Positions 32,489-40,813 of a stretch of DNA of 64,000 nucleotides are shown piece after piece. The notes under the pieces are model-generated. The model was not told the origin of the DNA, ran no database searches, and saw only the letters and a program-made list of their open reading frames with translations. The translations under genes and the position numbers were made by a program. Origin of the DNA: Candidatus Nitrosotenuis cloacae (GTDB taxonomy: Archaea; Thermoproteota; Nitrososphaeria; Nitrososphaerales; Nitrosopumilaceae); the NCBI RefSeq assembly GCF_026768455.1, contig NZ_JAPPVQ010000006.1, positions 1 to 64,000 of the forward strand, given 5' to 3'. Numbering within the stretch: the stretch's first letter is position 1; each line of letters begins with the position of its first letter.

Positions 32489-33229
32489 ATGAAGCTTGGC
32501 GGAAGGGTGGTACTGGTTACCGGTGCAAGCAGGGGAATAGGCAGGGCGATTGCGGAACTGTTTGCAAGCGAGGGGGCCACAGTTGTGATAACTGCCAAGG
32601 ACCAAAAAAGGCTGCAAAAGACTGCAGGGGAGCTTGGAGTGTTTGGCATAGCGGCCGACATCAGAGAGGACGTGCAGGTAAAAAACACGGTCAAGAAGAT
32701 AATCTCAAGATTTGGCAGGCTGGACATTTTGGTAAACAATGCGGGCGTCCTTCCAAGGATCAAAAAGCTCCACCTCATTTCGGAAAAAGAGTGGAACGAC
32801 GTAATCGACGTGAATCTGACTGGGCAGTTTAGGTTTACAAAATACGCAATACCGCACCTGCAGAAAAACGGCGGCTCCATTCTCAACATATCATCCAATG
32901 CAGGCCTAAAGGCGTATGACAACTTTAACGCAGACGCATACACCGCATCAAAGGGTGCTCTCATCCTACTTACAAAGTCGTGGGCATTGCAGTACGCAAA
33001 GGACGGGATCAGGGTCAACTGCATCTGTCCTGGGGCAGTGGAAACAGACATGACAAAGGAGTGGCTGTCCAGCCCCGCGGACAGAAAGTTCCTCAATGCG
33101 GAATACCCGATCGGCAGGATCGGCACAGTCGGGGACGTGGCAAGGGCGGCGCTGTTTTTTGCATCAGATGACGCGTCGTGGGTTACCGGCGCAGTTCTTG
33201 CGCTGGATGGCGGCGAATCAGCAAAATAG
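32489..33229 (+). CDS. Short-chain dehydrogenase/reductase (FabG-like)
   Basis: A 246-residue classical SDR: TGASRGIG at residues 11-18, VNNAG near 85, catalytic Ser in ILNISSNAG, YTASK active site and CPGAVETDM. The ending VTGAVLALDGG is typical of 3-oxoacyl-ACP reductase-like enzymes. The actual substrate is unknown. The palindrome at its promoter suggests regulated expression. Confidence 0.88.
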   Translation: MKLGGRVVLVTGASRGIGRAIAELFASEGATVVITAKDQKRLQKTAGELGVFGIAADIREDVQVKNTVKKIISRFGRLDILVNNAGVLPRIKKLHLISEKEWNDVIDVNLTGQFRFTKYAIPHLQKNGGSILNISSNAGLKAYDNFNADAYTASKGALILLTKSWALQYAKDGIRVNCICPGAVETDMTKEWLSSPADRKFLNAEYPIGRIGTVGDVARAALFFASDDASWVTGAVLALDGGESAK

Positions 33230-33266
33230 GCAAATCCATTTAATAGACGGACGCCAAGCCACGGCG

Positions 33267-33476
33267 TTGGATTCAAAGAGGACAAAGCGCATCAAGACGA
33301 TAATTCTTTTGTCGATAATCTGGTTTGTTGTCACGCTGCCGCTGCCGATGCTTATCTCGACTCCTGACGAGGTAAGGCCGCAGATGTACGTGATGCTCCA
33401 GATAGTTGGCCTGATGTCCATTCCGTTCATCATGCTTGCGATAGTGTGGACCATCAAGCCAGAGCTCACAACGTAA
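33267..33476 (+). CDS. Small two-helix membrane protein
   Basis: A 69-residue protein with two hydrophobic helices (TIILLSIIWFVVTLPLPMLI and VMLQIVGLMSIPFIMLAIVW) and a basic N terminus. I place the start at TTG 33267 because CATTTAATAG lies about 26 bp upstream, implying a leaderless transcript. It ends one base before the cysQ start and probably forms a unit with it. Confidence 0.65.
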   Translation: MDSKRTKRIKTIILLSIIWFVVTLPLPMLISTPDEVRPQMYVMLQIVGLMSIPFIMLAIVWTIKPELTT

Positions 33477-33477
33477 A

Positions 33478-34302
33478 ATGTCAGCCAGTCCCCCATTTTC
33501 AAACCCGCTCAGGGAGACCAAGCTTGCAATAGAGGCAGGAGTCAGGGCAAGCAAGGCAGTGATGGAGATTTACAGGCAGGACTTTACCTCAGGAGTAAAG
33601 GAGGACGACTCGCCCATAACAAAGGCGGACCTTGAGAGCAACAGGATAATCAAGGAGGTGCTTTCCGCATCAGGGCTCAAGGTGCTGTCAGAGGAGGACG
33701 AGGATGACAAGTCCAGGCTGGACGCAGAGAAGATCTGGATAATAGACCCCCTTGACGGGACGAGCGACTTTGTAAACAGGACGGGCGAGTTTACCATAAT
33801 GATTGCGCTTGTGGAAAACAAGAGGCCCATTCTGGGGCTGATATGCAGGCCGACCACCGACTCGCTGTTCTTGGCGCAAAAGGGAGGAGGTGCGTTTCAG
33901 CTGGACTGCGGGGAATGGAAGAAGCTGCACGTCAGCGGCACCGACGATCTCACAAAGTGCCGGGCCGTCGGAAGCAGGTTCCACCTCTCGGAGCAGGAAA
34001 AAGAGTTCTTTAGGGATTTGGGAGTGATGAGCTTTGAGAGCAGGGGAAGCTCGCTCAAGGTGGCAGAGATCTGCATGGGGATGGCCGACCTGTACCTTAC
34101 CACTTCAAACAAGATAAAGCAGTGGGACACGTGCGCCTCGTACTGCCTTGTCACAGAAGCGGGCGGCAGGATGACCGACATCGACGGTGCGGACATCCTG
34201 TACAATGTGGACAGGATAAATCACGAAAGGGGGCTGCTTGTGTCAAACGGAATAGTGCACGATGAGATAGTTAAGCAGTATAAGCTAAAGAACGCCCTTT
34301 GA
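33478..34302 (+). CDS. cysQ: 3'(2'),5'-bisphosphate nucleotidase / inositol monophosphatase family
   Basis: A 274-residue Mg-dependent phosphatase. The metal-binding motifs are DSPITKADLESN, EEDEDD, WIIDPLDGTSDFVN (DPxDGT) and WDTCASYCLVTEAGG (WD). CysQ-type enzymes dephosphorylate PAP, the by-product of PAPS use. The convergent APS kinase gene overlapping its end by 18 bp and the cysH-sat operon in this window favour that role over inositol phosphatase. Confidence 0.85.
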   Translation: MSASPPFSNPLRETKLAIEAGVRASKAVMEIYRQDFTSGVKEDDSPITKADLESNRIIKEVLSASGLKVLSEEDEDDKSRLDAEKIWIIDPLDGTSDFVNRTGEFTIMIALVENKRPILGLICRPTTDSLFLAQKGGGAFQLDCGEWKKLHVSGTDDLTKCRAVGSRFHLSEQEKEFFRDLGVMSFESRGSSLKVAEICMGMADLYLTTSNKIKQWDTCASYCLVTEAGGRMTDIDGADILYNVDRINHERGLLVSNGIVHDEIVKQYKLKNAL

Positions 34303-34797
34303 TTTCAGAAAGTTCAGCACGTTCTGGACGCTTTGCTCAAGCGTCTCTTTTTCCGTGTCAATTACGAGGTCCGGTTTTTCTGGCGCCTCGTAAGGGTCGC
34401 TGATTCCTGTAAAGTTCTTGATCTCGTTTGCGCGCGCCTTTTTGTACATTCCCTTGACATCGCGCGTCTCGCACTGTTCCAGAGAGCACTTGACATAGAC
34501 CTCAAAGAACCTGCCGTCGTCTGCCACTATTTTTCTTGCGTCCTCGCGGTTCACTATGAATGGGCTTACAAGTGAGACGCCCGACGGGACGTTGTGCTTT
34601 AGCAGCAGCTTTGCAAGGTGCGCCACGCGCTTGTTGTGCTCGATTCTTCCCTCCCTTGAAAAGTCCTTTGGCGAGAACCACTCACGCAGCTCGTCGCCGT
34701 CCAGGATTGCCAGGTTCGGCACGTGCTTTTGCATTGCGCGCACTATTGTGGTCTTGCCCGAGCAGGGAAGTCCAGTCATCCACATTATGAATGCCAT
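34285..34797 (-). CDS. cysC: Adenylylsulfate kinase
   Basis: Phosphorylates APS to PAPS. The P-loop is GLPCSGKTT (residues 9-17), then ILDGDELREWFSPKDFSREGR (the APS-binding DGD-x-R region), SLVSPFIVNREDARKIV and KGMYKKARANEIKNFTGISDPYEAPEKPDLVIDT. Length of 170 residues is typical for stand-alone APS kinase. It overlaps cysQ tail to tail. Confidence 0.93.
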   Translation of the reverse strand: MAFIMWMTGLPCSGKTTIVRAMQKHVPNLAILDGDELREWFSPKDFSREGRIEHNKRVAHLAKLLLKHNVPSGVSLVSPFIVNREDARKIVADDGRFFEVYVKCSLEQCETRDVKGMYKKARANEIKNFTGISDPYEAPEKPDLVIDTEKETLEQSVQNVLNFLKSKGVL

Positions 34798-34833
34798 TTT
34801 CAGTTTTCCTCAAATTTCAAGTTCTTAAAGACT

Positions 34834-35376
34834 TTACGAAATCATCCAGCTCTGGCGCTCAAGGTACTCCATCTCCCCCATCAGGGTCTCGATCTTTGTA
34901 GATACTGCCATGACCGAGCTGAACTGCTCGTACATCTCGCGCTCCTCCTCTGCAGAGAGCACGTCGGACTGCGCCCTTGAGAAAAACTCCTCCTCCTTTT
35001 TGAGGTGGTCGTCAAGGTAGACGCAGTACGTCCTCAGAAAGCGCGCCACGGGCTCGCGCGCGTCCTCGCCTGCCTTCCAGCGCTGCAGGTGCTTTGCTAT
35101 GTTTTTTGCAATCCTCCTGCTGAACTCGTGCTCTATCATGAACTTGCGTATCTCGTCCTTTAGCGTGTCATAGCTGGCGACGCACGCAAAGTACGAGTCC
35201 TCCTCCCTGGAATAATGGATTGAGTCAAGGAACTCTGATATCACATAATGGATCTTTTCAATGTCCGACAGCGGGATGTCCTTTCCGGAGTACAGGTCCT
35301 TGTAGCATTTTTCGATTATCTTTTCGAGCCTCTTTATCTTGATATGATCCTGTCGCAGAGTCTCAGTTGCGCTCAT
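34834..35376 (-). CDS. Hemerythrin-like HHE-domain protein
   Basis: A 180-residue four-helix-bundle protein. Metal-ligand candidates follow the HHE order: H10 (RQDHIKI), HYSREED near residue 55 (H-x3-E), EHEFSRR near 84, and DDHLKKEEEFF near 118 (H-x4-E). Such proteins bind a di-iron centre that senses or stores O2 or NO, or aids iron-sulfur repair. It is preceded by a Cys-rich microprotein gene ending one base before its start. Confidence 0.8.
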   Translation of the reverse strand: MSATETLRQDHIKIKRLEKIIEKCYKDLYSGKDIPLSDIEKIHYVISEFLDSIHYSREEDSYFACVASYDTLKDEIRKFMIEHEFSRRIAKNIAKHLQRWKAGEDAREPVARFLRTYCVYLDDHLKKEEEFFSRAQSDVLSAEEEREMYEQFSSVMAVSTKIETLMGEMEYLERQSWMIS

Positions 35377-35377
35377 T

Positions 35378-35473
35378 TCACGGGGAGCAGGTAGGACAGG
35401 TGCACTTCATCATTCCGACTTTGCCCATGCATTGCTCGTGCTTGTCCTCAAAGCACTTGAGACATACTACCAT
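35378..35473 (-). CDS. Cys-rich microprotein upstream of hemerythrin-like gene
   Basis: A 31-residue frame (MVVCLKCFEDKHEQCMGKVG...CTCPTCSP) with seven metal-ligand candidates: C4, C7, H12, C15, C24, C26, C29. CTAAATAG lies about 25 bp before the ATG, predicting a leaderless mRNA, and the stop abuts the start of the hemerythrin-like gene, so they are co-transcribed. A zinc- or iron-binding partner of the HHE protein is a reasonable guess. Confidence 0.65.
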   Translation of the reverse strand: MVVCLKCFEDKHEQCMGKVGMMKCTCPTCSP

Positions 35474-35504
35474 GACTTTGTGGTCATCCCCACACTATTT
35501 AGTC

Positions 35505-36149
35505 CTACAGTACGTAGCTAGAGTTTGCCCCGTCAAAGTTTATCGTAGCGCCGGAGAGGTACTTTATTTTGTTCTGCACTATCGACTTTACAAAGTCGCC
35601 GATCTCCCTTGGCTCCCCCATCCTCTTCATCGGAAGCGACTGCCTGAACTTTTCAACGTCGCCTGCAAGCTCCTTCATTCTGTCCGTGTTGATCGGGCCT
35701 GGGGCGATGTTTATGCACGTGATGTTCCTTGCCGCAAGCTCCTTGCTTGCAAGCTTGAATACTGCAGTAAACGCCAGGCGATACGCGCTGGATATGACAA
35801 GCCGCGGGCTTGGCTCCCTTATCACGCCGGACGTTATCACAAAGATGTATCCGCCGTTGTTTACCTTTAGCTTTTGCAAAATTATACAGAATCCAAGAAA
35901 CAGCTGGTTGTGGTATTTCTGCCAGTCGTTTTCGGTGACCTCGGAGAACTGCTTTGGCGCAGGACCTCCCGTGTTGAGAACCAGAATGTCCGTGCCCTTG
36001 TGCTTTTTTATGAATCGCTTTACGCTTGCAAGATTTGACGTGTCTATGTCCTTTCTTGACGTCGCAGTTACGTCGCACCCGATCGAGGACAGCGAGGTTG
36101 CGATTGCCTTGCCTATCCCCCTAGAGCCGCCAAGAACTATTGCCTTCAA
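35505..36149 (-). CDS. SDR-family protein with altered active site
   Basis: A 214-residue short-chain dehydrogenase-like protein: nucleotide-binding LGGSRGIGKAIA at the N terminus, NTGGPAP in place of NNAG, Ser in VITSGV, and AYRLAF where classical enzymes have Y-x3-K, so the catalytic lysine is phenylalanine. The ending INFDGANSS retains the family C-terminal pattern. Members with NTGGP and Y-R-x-x form a known divergent SDR group; activity may use another base or be lost. Single-gene unit. Confidence 0.8.
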   Translation of the reverse strand: MKAIVLGGSRGIGKAIATSLSSIGCDVTATSRKDIDTSNLASVKRFIKKHKGTDILVLNTGGPAPKQFSEVTENDWQKYHNQLFLGFCIILQKLKVNNGGYIFVITSGVIREPSPRLVISSAYRLAFTAVFKLASKELAARNITCINIAPGPINTDRMKELAGDVEKFRQSLPMKRMGEPREIGDFVKSIVQNKIKYLSGATINFDGANSSYVL

Positions 36150-36180
36150 CGGTTTTGGTACTGGTGCAATTCATTTTAGT

Positions 36181-37011
36181 TTAGCGCTCAATTGAGAACA
36201 GGGAGACCTTCCTTGGGCTGTCCTGTATTATTCCAAAGTGCGGTACCGCAAGTGCGCCCGTGTGGTGGCCCTGCGGGCCGCCTAGCCCCATCCTGATGAG
36301 GTAGTTGCTGTTCTTCTCTATTGGGATCTCGTGCTTTTGAAGCAGATGTGACGCAATCTTTTCCGTGGTGGGCTGAAAAGACCAGATGTTTGTTATCTCC
36401 TCCCCCCTCTGCCTTATTGCGGCCTCTATGTGCTGGTGGCCGCACAGTATGATGCAGCCGTCCAGATGCGCCCGTGCCTCCTCAAACGCGGACGACGGGG
36501 TGTAGTGGTATCCGTAATGGCTGTAAAACTCGTTGCCCTCCTCTGACAGCCTCTGCCAGGTCCTCTGGTAGAGCCACGGGTCTCCGCCGCCTTTTTCTAT
36601 TTTTTCCGGGTTCACCGGGCCGCCGTGCACGCAGAACAGGCCGCTCTTCTTGTCCACTACATACTGATCTCCAAATGTCCCGTCGCCATTCTCCCTAAAG
36701 AACTCCAGATCCTGCGCAGTCAGAAGGTCGTGCGCCTTGAGGCTTGCAAACGAGCTGCCGCTGATCGACTTTTTGTAGAGGAACCCCTCGTCGTGGTTTC
36801 CCATCACCGAGATCATCCCGTAGGATTTTGAGAGCTCGCTCATCTTTTGCAGGACCTGCTGCGGGCCCGTGCCCCTCTCCAGCAGATCCCCGAGGCTGAT
36901 TATCCTGTCTATTGCACCATACCTGTCCGCAAACTCTGGCGAAAACGCCACGTCCAGAATCGCCTGCAGGCCGTCCATGTCGGCGTGTATGTCGGAAAAT
37001 ACCAGGTCCAT
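36181..37011 (-). CDS. Calcineurin-like metallophosphoesterase
   Basis: A 276-residue protein with the five metallophosphoesterase blocks: DIHAD (residues 6-10), GDLLERG, GNHDEG, CVHGGPVNP and CGHQHIEA. The GDxxxRG-GNHD arrangement is that of the PPP-type/diadenosine tetraphosphatase branch. The C-terminal GLGGPQGHHTGALAVPHFGI is rich in Gly/His. Substrate (dinucleoside polyphosphate or phosphoprotein) is not readable from sequence. Confidence 0.85.
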   Translation of the reverse strand: MDLVFSDIHADMDGLQAILDVAFSPEFADRYGAIDRIISLGDLLERGTGPQQVLQKMSELSKSYGMISVMGNHDEGFLYKKSISGSSFASLKAHDLLTAQDLEFFRENGDGTFGDQYVVDKKSGLFCVHGGPVNPEKIEKGGGDPWLYQRTWQRLSEEGNEFYSHYGYHYTPSSAFEEARAHLDGCIILCGHQHIEAAIRQRGEEITNIWSFQPTTEKIASHLLQKHEIPIEKNSNYLIRMGLGGPQGHHTGALAVPHFGIIQDSPRKVSLFSIER

Positions 37012-37058
37012 ACTATCCAGTCTCCCAGATTAACATGACATAATATAATTCCAGAAAT

Positions 37059-37211
37059 TTAGTTGGTTAGACTTACTCCGTTTTCCTTTGCTTCGCTTTT
37101 TAGCTCCACTATCTGGTGGTTGATCTCCTCTATCTCGCTGACCAGCTCAGAGCGCCTGTCTATTAGCGTCTTTAGCATCGAGTTGTACAGATTTGCCAGT
37201 GTTTGACTCAT
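37059..37211 (-). CDS. Short coiled-coil protein
   Basis: A 50-residue protein forming essentially one amphipathic helix (LANLYNSMLKTLIDRRSELVSEIEEINHQIVELKSE). The start at 37211 follows GGTGAAATA, a reasonable ribosome-binding site; the longer upstream frame is probably not translated. No family recognised; could be a small oligomerisation or adaptor protein. Confidence 0.5.
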   Translation of the reverse strand: MSQTLANLYNSMLKTLIDRRSELVSEIEEINHQIVELKSEAKENGVSLTN

Positions 37212-37405
37212 TATTTCACCACTCACTCTTGCAAAATTTACTCTTAAACGTTTACTGATGATTTGTTCTACAGCTTTGGTCAACGAAAATACCACGGCAA
37301 TACCAATGCGGAATGCGTTTTTTTCCTGCGTGCCAGAGTGGTCTTGGCCGATTAATAAAGAAGGTACACAGAGGTTAAAGATTAAGCTGTTTCACGCCTG
37401 TCAAA

Positions 37406-37735
37406 TTGTTTGAGGATCTGGTAAGGGACGCAATAAGGGAGCAGAGCACGGATAGCGCCACGTTGGTGATGCAGGGAAGCGTGCCTGAGCAGGTGCACGG
37501 GTTCATCCCGGATCTGGTCGCGCAGCTTGACCAGGGAGTAGACCCGTCGGTCGTAGCAGACCAGGCGCTCAACAAGACGTTTGATATAGTGGAGACCACC
37601 GTCCTGACGGAGGCCACAAACCACGTTCTGGACAAGTTCTCTCAGAGAATAGTGGACCTGTTGTTTGGCGAGCCGTTCATGCACGTGCTGGAAAAGGCTG
37701 CCATCCTGCTCACAAACAGCACCTCACCAGTCTAG
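37406..37735 (+). CDS. Small helical protein, unknown function
   Basis: A 109-residue acidic helical protein (MFEDLVRDAIREQSTDS, FIPDLVAQLDQGVDPSVVADQALNKTFDIVETTVLTEATNHVLD). The start is TTG 37406, about 27 bp after GGTTAAAGATTA, a likely TATA region, so probably leaderless. No membrane segment, Cys or catalytic motif. It overlaps the convergent Cys-rich microprotein by 4 bp. Confidence 0.6.
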   Translation: MFEDLVRDAIREQSTDSATLVMQGSVPEQVHGFIPDLVAQLDQGVDPSVVADQALNKTFDIVETTVLTEATNHVLDKFSQRIVDLLFGEPFMHVLEKAAILLTNSTSPV

Positions 37736-37833
37736 GTATACGAAACGCACTTGCAGCCCTTTACGAGGCACTTGCCGGATTTGTCGTGAAGGTTGGAATC
37801 ATGGAAACAGCCCAGGGGGTTTTTGCATCGCAT
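37732..37833 (-). CDS. Cys/His-rich microprotein
   Basis: A 33-residue frame (MRCKNPLGCFHDSNLHDKSG then KCLVKGCKCVSYT) with C3, C9, H11, H16, C22, C27 and C29 as potential metal ligands. It contains only small polar and ligand residues otherwise, as expected for a zinc knuckle. No strong promoter is visible beyond GATTTAGG about 25 bp upstream. Confidence 0.5.
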   Translation of the reverse strand: MRCKNPLGCFHDSNLHDKSGKCLVKGCKCVSYT

Positions 37834-37865
37834 GAACAGGATAAGGGCGATCCCCTAAATCTGTA

Positions 37866-37988
37866 CTATGCTACCGCTATTCTTATCGGTCTTGACTCGT
37901 GGTTGCAGATGTCCTTGTGCAGTGTTGCTACAGTCTCTTCCTTGAATGTCAGGTCGCATCTGTAACACTTCCAGGCTGTCGTTGTCAT
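37866..37988 (-). CDS. Single zinc-finger microprotein (C2HC/C2H2)
   Basis: A 40-residue protein, MTTTAWKCYRCDLTFKEETV then ATLHKDICNHESRPIRIAVA. C8-x2-C11-x12-H24-x3-C28 (or x5-H30) is a canonical zinc-finger spacing with conserved hydrophobics (F15, L23). ATTAAATAC lies about 25 bp before the ATG (forward 38007-38016), giving a leaderless start. The tail is basic. DNA or RNA binding is plausible. Confidence 0.7.
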   Translation of the reverse strand: MTTTAWKCYRCDLTFKEETVATLHKDICNHESRPIRIAVA

Positions 37989-38097
37989 GACATGTAAAAG
38001 CGATTTTTTGTATTTAATGCGCGCGTAGCTTTTGCATGGATAATTTCTCAGTATCTCTTGCTGAAAATTTAAGAATCCCCCTTAGTTGGTTGAGTTA

Positions 38098-38982
38098 TTG
38101 TCAAAGACGACCGTGATTGGCGGAAAGGCATCTGAGGACCTTGCAAGAAAGCTTGCCAGAAAGCTCAAGGCGGGGTTTGTCAGCTCCGAGGTGCGGGTCT
38201 TTCCCGACGGCGAAAGCAAGATCACAATATCAAACGTGCCAAAAAAAGGCAGAATAATAGTTGTAAATTCCATCTATCCGCCAGTTGACACCAACCTGGT
38301 GCAGACGCTTGCGCTGATCTCAAAGGCAAGGCAGTTCTCTTCAAGCGTGACCGTGGTAATCCCGTATTTGGGATACGCGCGCCAAGATCGCGAGTTCCTT
38401 CCAGGCGAGGTTGTCACGCTGTCCGTGATTGCCAAGCTGTTCAAGGCAGCAGGGGCATCCAAGGTGATTGTAGTAGACATTCACAGCAGCATGGGAATGA
38501 GGCACTTTCAGATTCCAATCAAGAACGTCTCCGCGGTACCGGAACTGGTAAGCTACTTCAAAAAGATGAGGCTTGCCAACCCGCTTGTCGTATCACCAGA
38601 CCTTGGCGGTGCAAAGAGGGCAGAAGAGTTTGCAAGGTTCTACGGCACCGACTATATCGCGCTCAAGAAGAGGCGCGACCGAAGAAATGGCAAGGTGGAG
38701 ATAATCACAACGGACCTTGACAACGTCAGAGGCAGGGACCTCGTGCTAGTAGACGACATGATAAGCACCGGCGGCAGCATCGTAAAGGCAACCGAGTTCC
38801 TCAAAAGGCAGAAATGCGGCAAGGTGTTCGTGGCGTGCACCCATGCTCTTTTGATTGACTGCGCCGACAAGAAGATACGAAGGGCCGGCGTCTCGCAGAT
38901 AGTCTCGGCCAATACAATCCCCGGAAGCACATCCTCAGTAGACGTGTCAGGAATACTTGCAAAGGCAGTACTGAATGCCTGA
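38098..38982 (+). CDS. prs: Ribose-phosphate pyrophosphokinase (PRPP synthase)
   Basis: Makes PRPP from ribose 5-phosphate and ATP for nucleotide, His and Trp synthesis. Motifs: VRVFPDGESKITI, PYLGYARQDREFLPGEVVT (the flexible ATP loop), VDIHSSMGMRHF, and the PRPP-binding DLVLVDDMISTGGSIVKA. I prefer TTG 38098 (MSKTTVIGG) over TTG 38086 because the family starts there and AAAATTTAAG lies at the leaderless distance. It overlaps the RNA methyltransferase gene by 8 bp. Confidence 0.93.
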   Translation: MSKTTVIGGKASEDLARKLARKLKAGFVSSEVRVFPDGESKITISNVPKKGRIIVVNSIYPPVDTNLVQTLALISKARQFSSSVTVVIPYLGYARQDREFLPGEVVTLSVIAKLFKAAGASKVIVVDIHSSMGMRHFQIPIKNVSAVPELVSYFKKMRLANPLVVSPDLGGAKRAEEFARFYGTDYIALKKRRDRRNGKVEIITTDLDNVRGRDLVLVDDMISTGGSIVKATEFLKRQKCGKVFVACTHALLIDCADKKIRRAGVSQIVSANTIPGSTSSVDVSGILAKAVLNA

Positions 38983-39916
38983 AAGTTTTTTCATAGTGTC
39001 AAAAGAATACCTGGAGCTTGCAGTAGACGAGGTGGTCACGTTGGCAAAGATGTACGACCGGTTCTCAAAGATAAAGACGATCTCCAACCTGGTAATCATC
39101 CAGTCAAAGACGCCGTGGGAAAAGATCGCAGGCAGGGCGACATTCGTCAAGACGGCAGGCCAGCTGATAAGAAAGATGTCCAACGTGTTCTTTGACGAGA
39201 AGAACTATTCCATTTTGTTTGGCGCCAAGTCGTTTATGTGCAAGGCAATCAACCTGTCCGGAAGGCAGGTGGACATTCCGGAGATAGAAAGGTCGCTTGG
39301 GAGCATGGTGGTGACGTTCTGCAACGCGACCGTATCGCTTGACAGCCCGGACGTGGTCATCTACCTGATATTTACAGACGAGGAGAACTTTTTCGGCTTT
39401 TCAAGGGGCTTTGCGGAGCCGGAGAGGCCAAAGAAGGCAGTCAAGTTCCACCACGAACTGGATTGGAAGCTCACCAGGGCCATGATAAACTTGGCAAAGA
39501 TAAGGGACGGCGAGACCTTGTGCGATCCGTTCTGCGGCACGGGCAGCACGCTGCTTGAGGCGCGTTCCATGGGAATCAACGCAGTCGGAATCGACTTTGA
39601 CAAAAAGATGTGCCAGATATCGCAGAAGAACCTAAAGGCAAACAATTTCGACTCGCCCGTCTTTAACCAGAACTGGGACTATATGCTGCAGCTCAAGTAC
39701 GATGGAATAGTGACTGATCTTCCGTACGGGACGGCATCGCGTGTGTCGGAGCCGCCGCAGAAGATGATGCAGAGCTTCATCTCAAAGATACCAAAGAAGA
39801 AAAAGTTCGCAATAATGTGCAAAAAGGGGATGGAGGACAACATCAAGGTAAAACTAACAAAAAAATATGAAATCTACAGACACAAGAGCCTGACTAGGAT
39901 GATTTTGGTAAAATGA
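38975..39916 (+). CDS. tRNA guanine-N2 methyltransferase (Trm11/Trm-G10 type)
   Basis: A 313-residue RNA methyltransferase. The N-terminal half (about 1-165) is THUMP-like ([36 protein letters not shown] marks the domain junction). The C-terminal Rossmann domain has [13 protein letters not shown] for SAM and TDLPYGTAS, the (D/N)LPYG motif of N2-guanosine methyltransferases acting at tRNA position 10. The last four bases overlap the RNase Z start (ATGA), so tRNA modification and 3' processing are coupled. Confidence 0.87.
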   Translation: MPESFFIVSKEYLELAVDEVVTLAKMYDRFSKIKTISNLVIIQSKTPWEKIAGRATFVKTAGQLIRKMSNVFFDEKNYSILFGAKSFMCKAINLSGRQVDIPEIERSLGSMVVTFCNATVSLDSPDVVIYLIFTDEENFFGFSRGFAEPERPKKAVKFHHELDWKLTRAMINLAKIRDGETLCDPFCGTGSTLLEARSMGINAVGIDFDKKMCQISQKNLKANNFDSPVFNQNWDYMLQLKYDGIVTDLPYGTASRVSEPPQKMMQSFISKIPKKKKFAIMCKKGMEDNIKVKLTKKYEIYRHKSLTRMILVK

Positions 39917-40812
39917 AGATCGTGATTTTAGGCACAGCGGCGGCGCAGCCCACCCAGAACAGGGGGCTGTCGTGTATGTGCCTTGAGAAGGACGGCGAGA
40001 TCCTCATGTTCGATGCAGGCGAGGGGGCGCAGGCGGCGTTCCTAAAGTCCGGGCTTGGATGGAACAAAAAGATGAAGATCTTTGTGACGCACCTGCATGG
40101 GGACCACTGCATAGGCATACTCGGGCTGCTGCAGACAATGACGCTGCAGCACCGCACCGAGCCGATGGAGATCTACGGGCCAGACGGAATCGAGGAGTTC
40201 ATCGCAAACAACATCAAGGCACTCAACTTTGGGCTGTCCTTTCCGGTGATGATCTCTGCAATCAAGAAGGGATTGGTCTGCGAGGAGAGGCTGTACTACG
40301 TACACTGCGAGCAGGCAGAGCACTCCGTTCCTGCGTTCTCGTACCTGTTCGTGGAAAAGGACAGGCCTGGCAGGTTTGATCTGCAAAAGGCAAAGGAGCT
40401 TGGAGTACCCGAGGGACCATTATGGCACGACCTCCAGATGGGCAAGGACGTGACATTTGGCGGCAGGACTGTAAGACCTGAGGAGGTGGTGGGCCAAAAG
40501 AGGCCCGGAAAAAAAATAGGGATATCCGGCGACACGCGCCCGACGGAGGAGCTGGAGAGGTTCTTCAGGGACTGTGACTATCTCAGCTTTGACTGCACGT
40601 TTTCTGACAAGCTAAAGGAGCGCGCAGTCGAGACGTTCCACTCCACCGCAACGGAGGCTGCCACCCTTGCAAAGAGGGCGAACGTGAAAAATCTCATTCT
40701 AACCCATTTCTCCGCAAGATACAAGGACGAGGAGGAGCTCCTGGCCGAGGCAACTACGATACACCCGTCCGTGATCGCCGCAAGGGATCTCTTGGAAATA
40801 GAAGTAAAGTAG
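39913..40812 (+). CDS. rnz: Ribonuclease Z
   Basis: Removes 3' trailers of tRNA precursors. It is a metallo-beta-lactamase fold protein with H60-x-H62-x-D64-H65 (HLHGDH), further ligands in [12 protein letters not shown] and DCTFSD, and ILTHFSARY at the end. The exosite region [21 protein letters not shown] is typical of RNase Z. Length of 299 residues is standard. The Sir2 gene starts one base after its stop. Confidence 0.95.
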   Translation: MKIVILGTAAAQPTQNRGLSCMCLEKDGEILMFDAGEGAQAAFLKSGLGWNKKMKIFVTHLHGDHCIGILGLLQTMTLQHRTEPMEIYGPDGIEEFIANNIKALNFGLSFPVMISAIKKGLVCEERLYYVHCEQAEHSVPAFSYLFVEKDRPGRFDLQKAKELGVPEGPLWHDLQMGKDVTFGGRTVRPEEVVGQKRPGKKIGISGDTRPTEELERFFRDCDYLSFDCTFSDKLKERAVETFHSTATEAATLAKRANVKNLILTHFSARYKDEEELLAEATTIHPSVIAARDLLEIEVK

Positions 40813-40813
40813 G

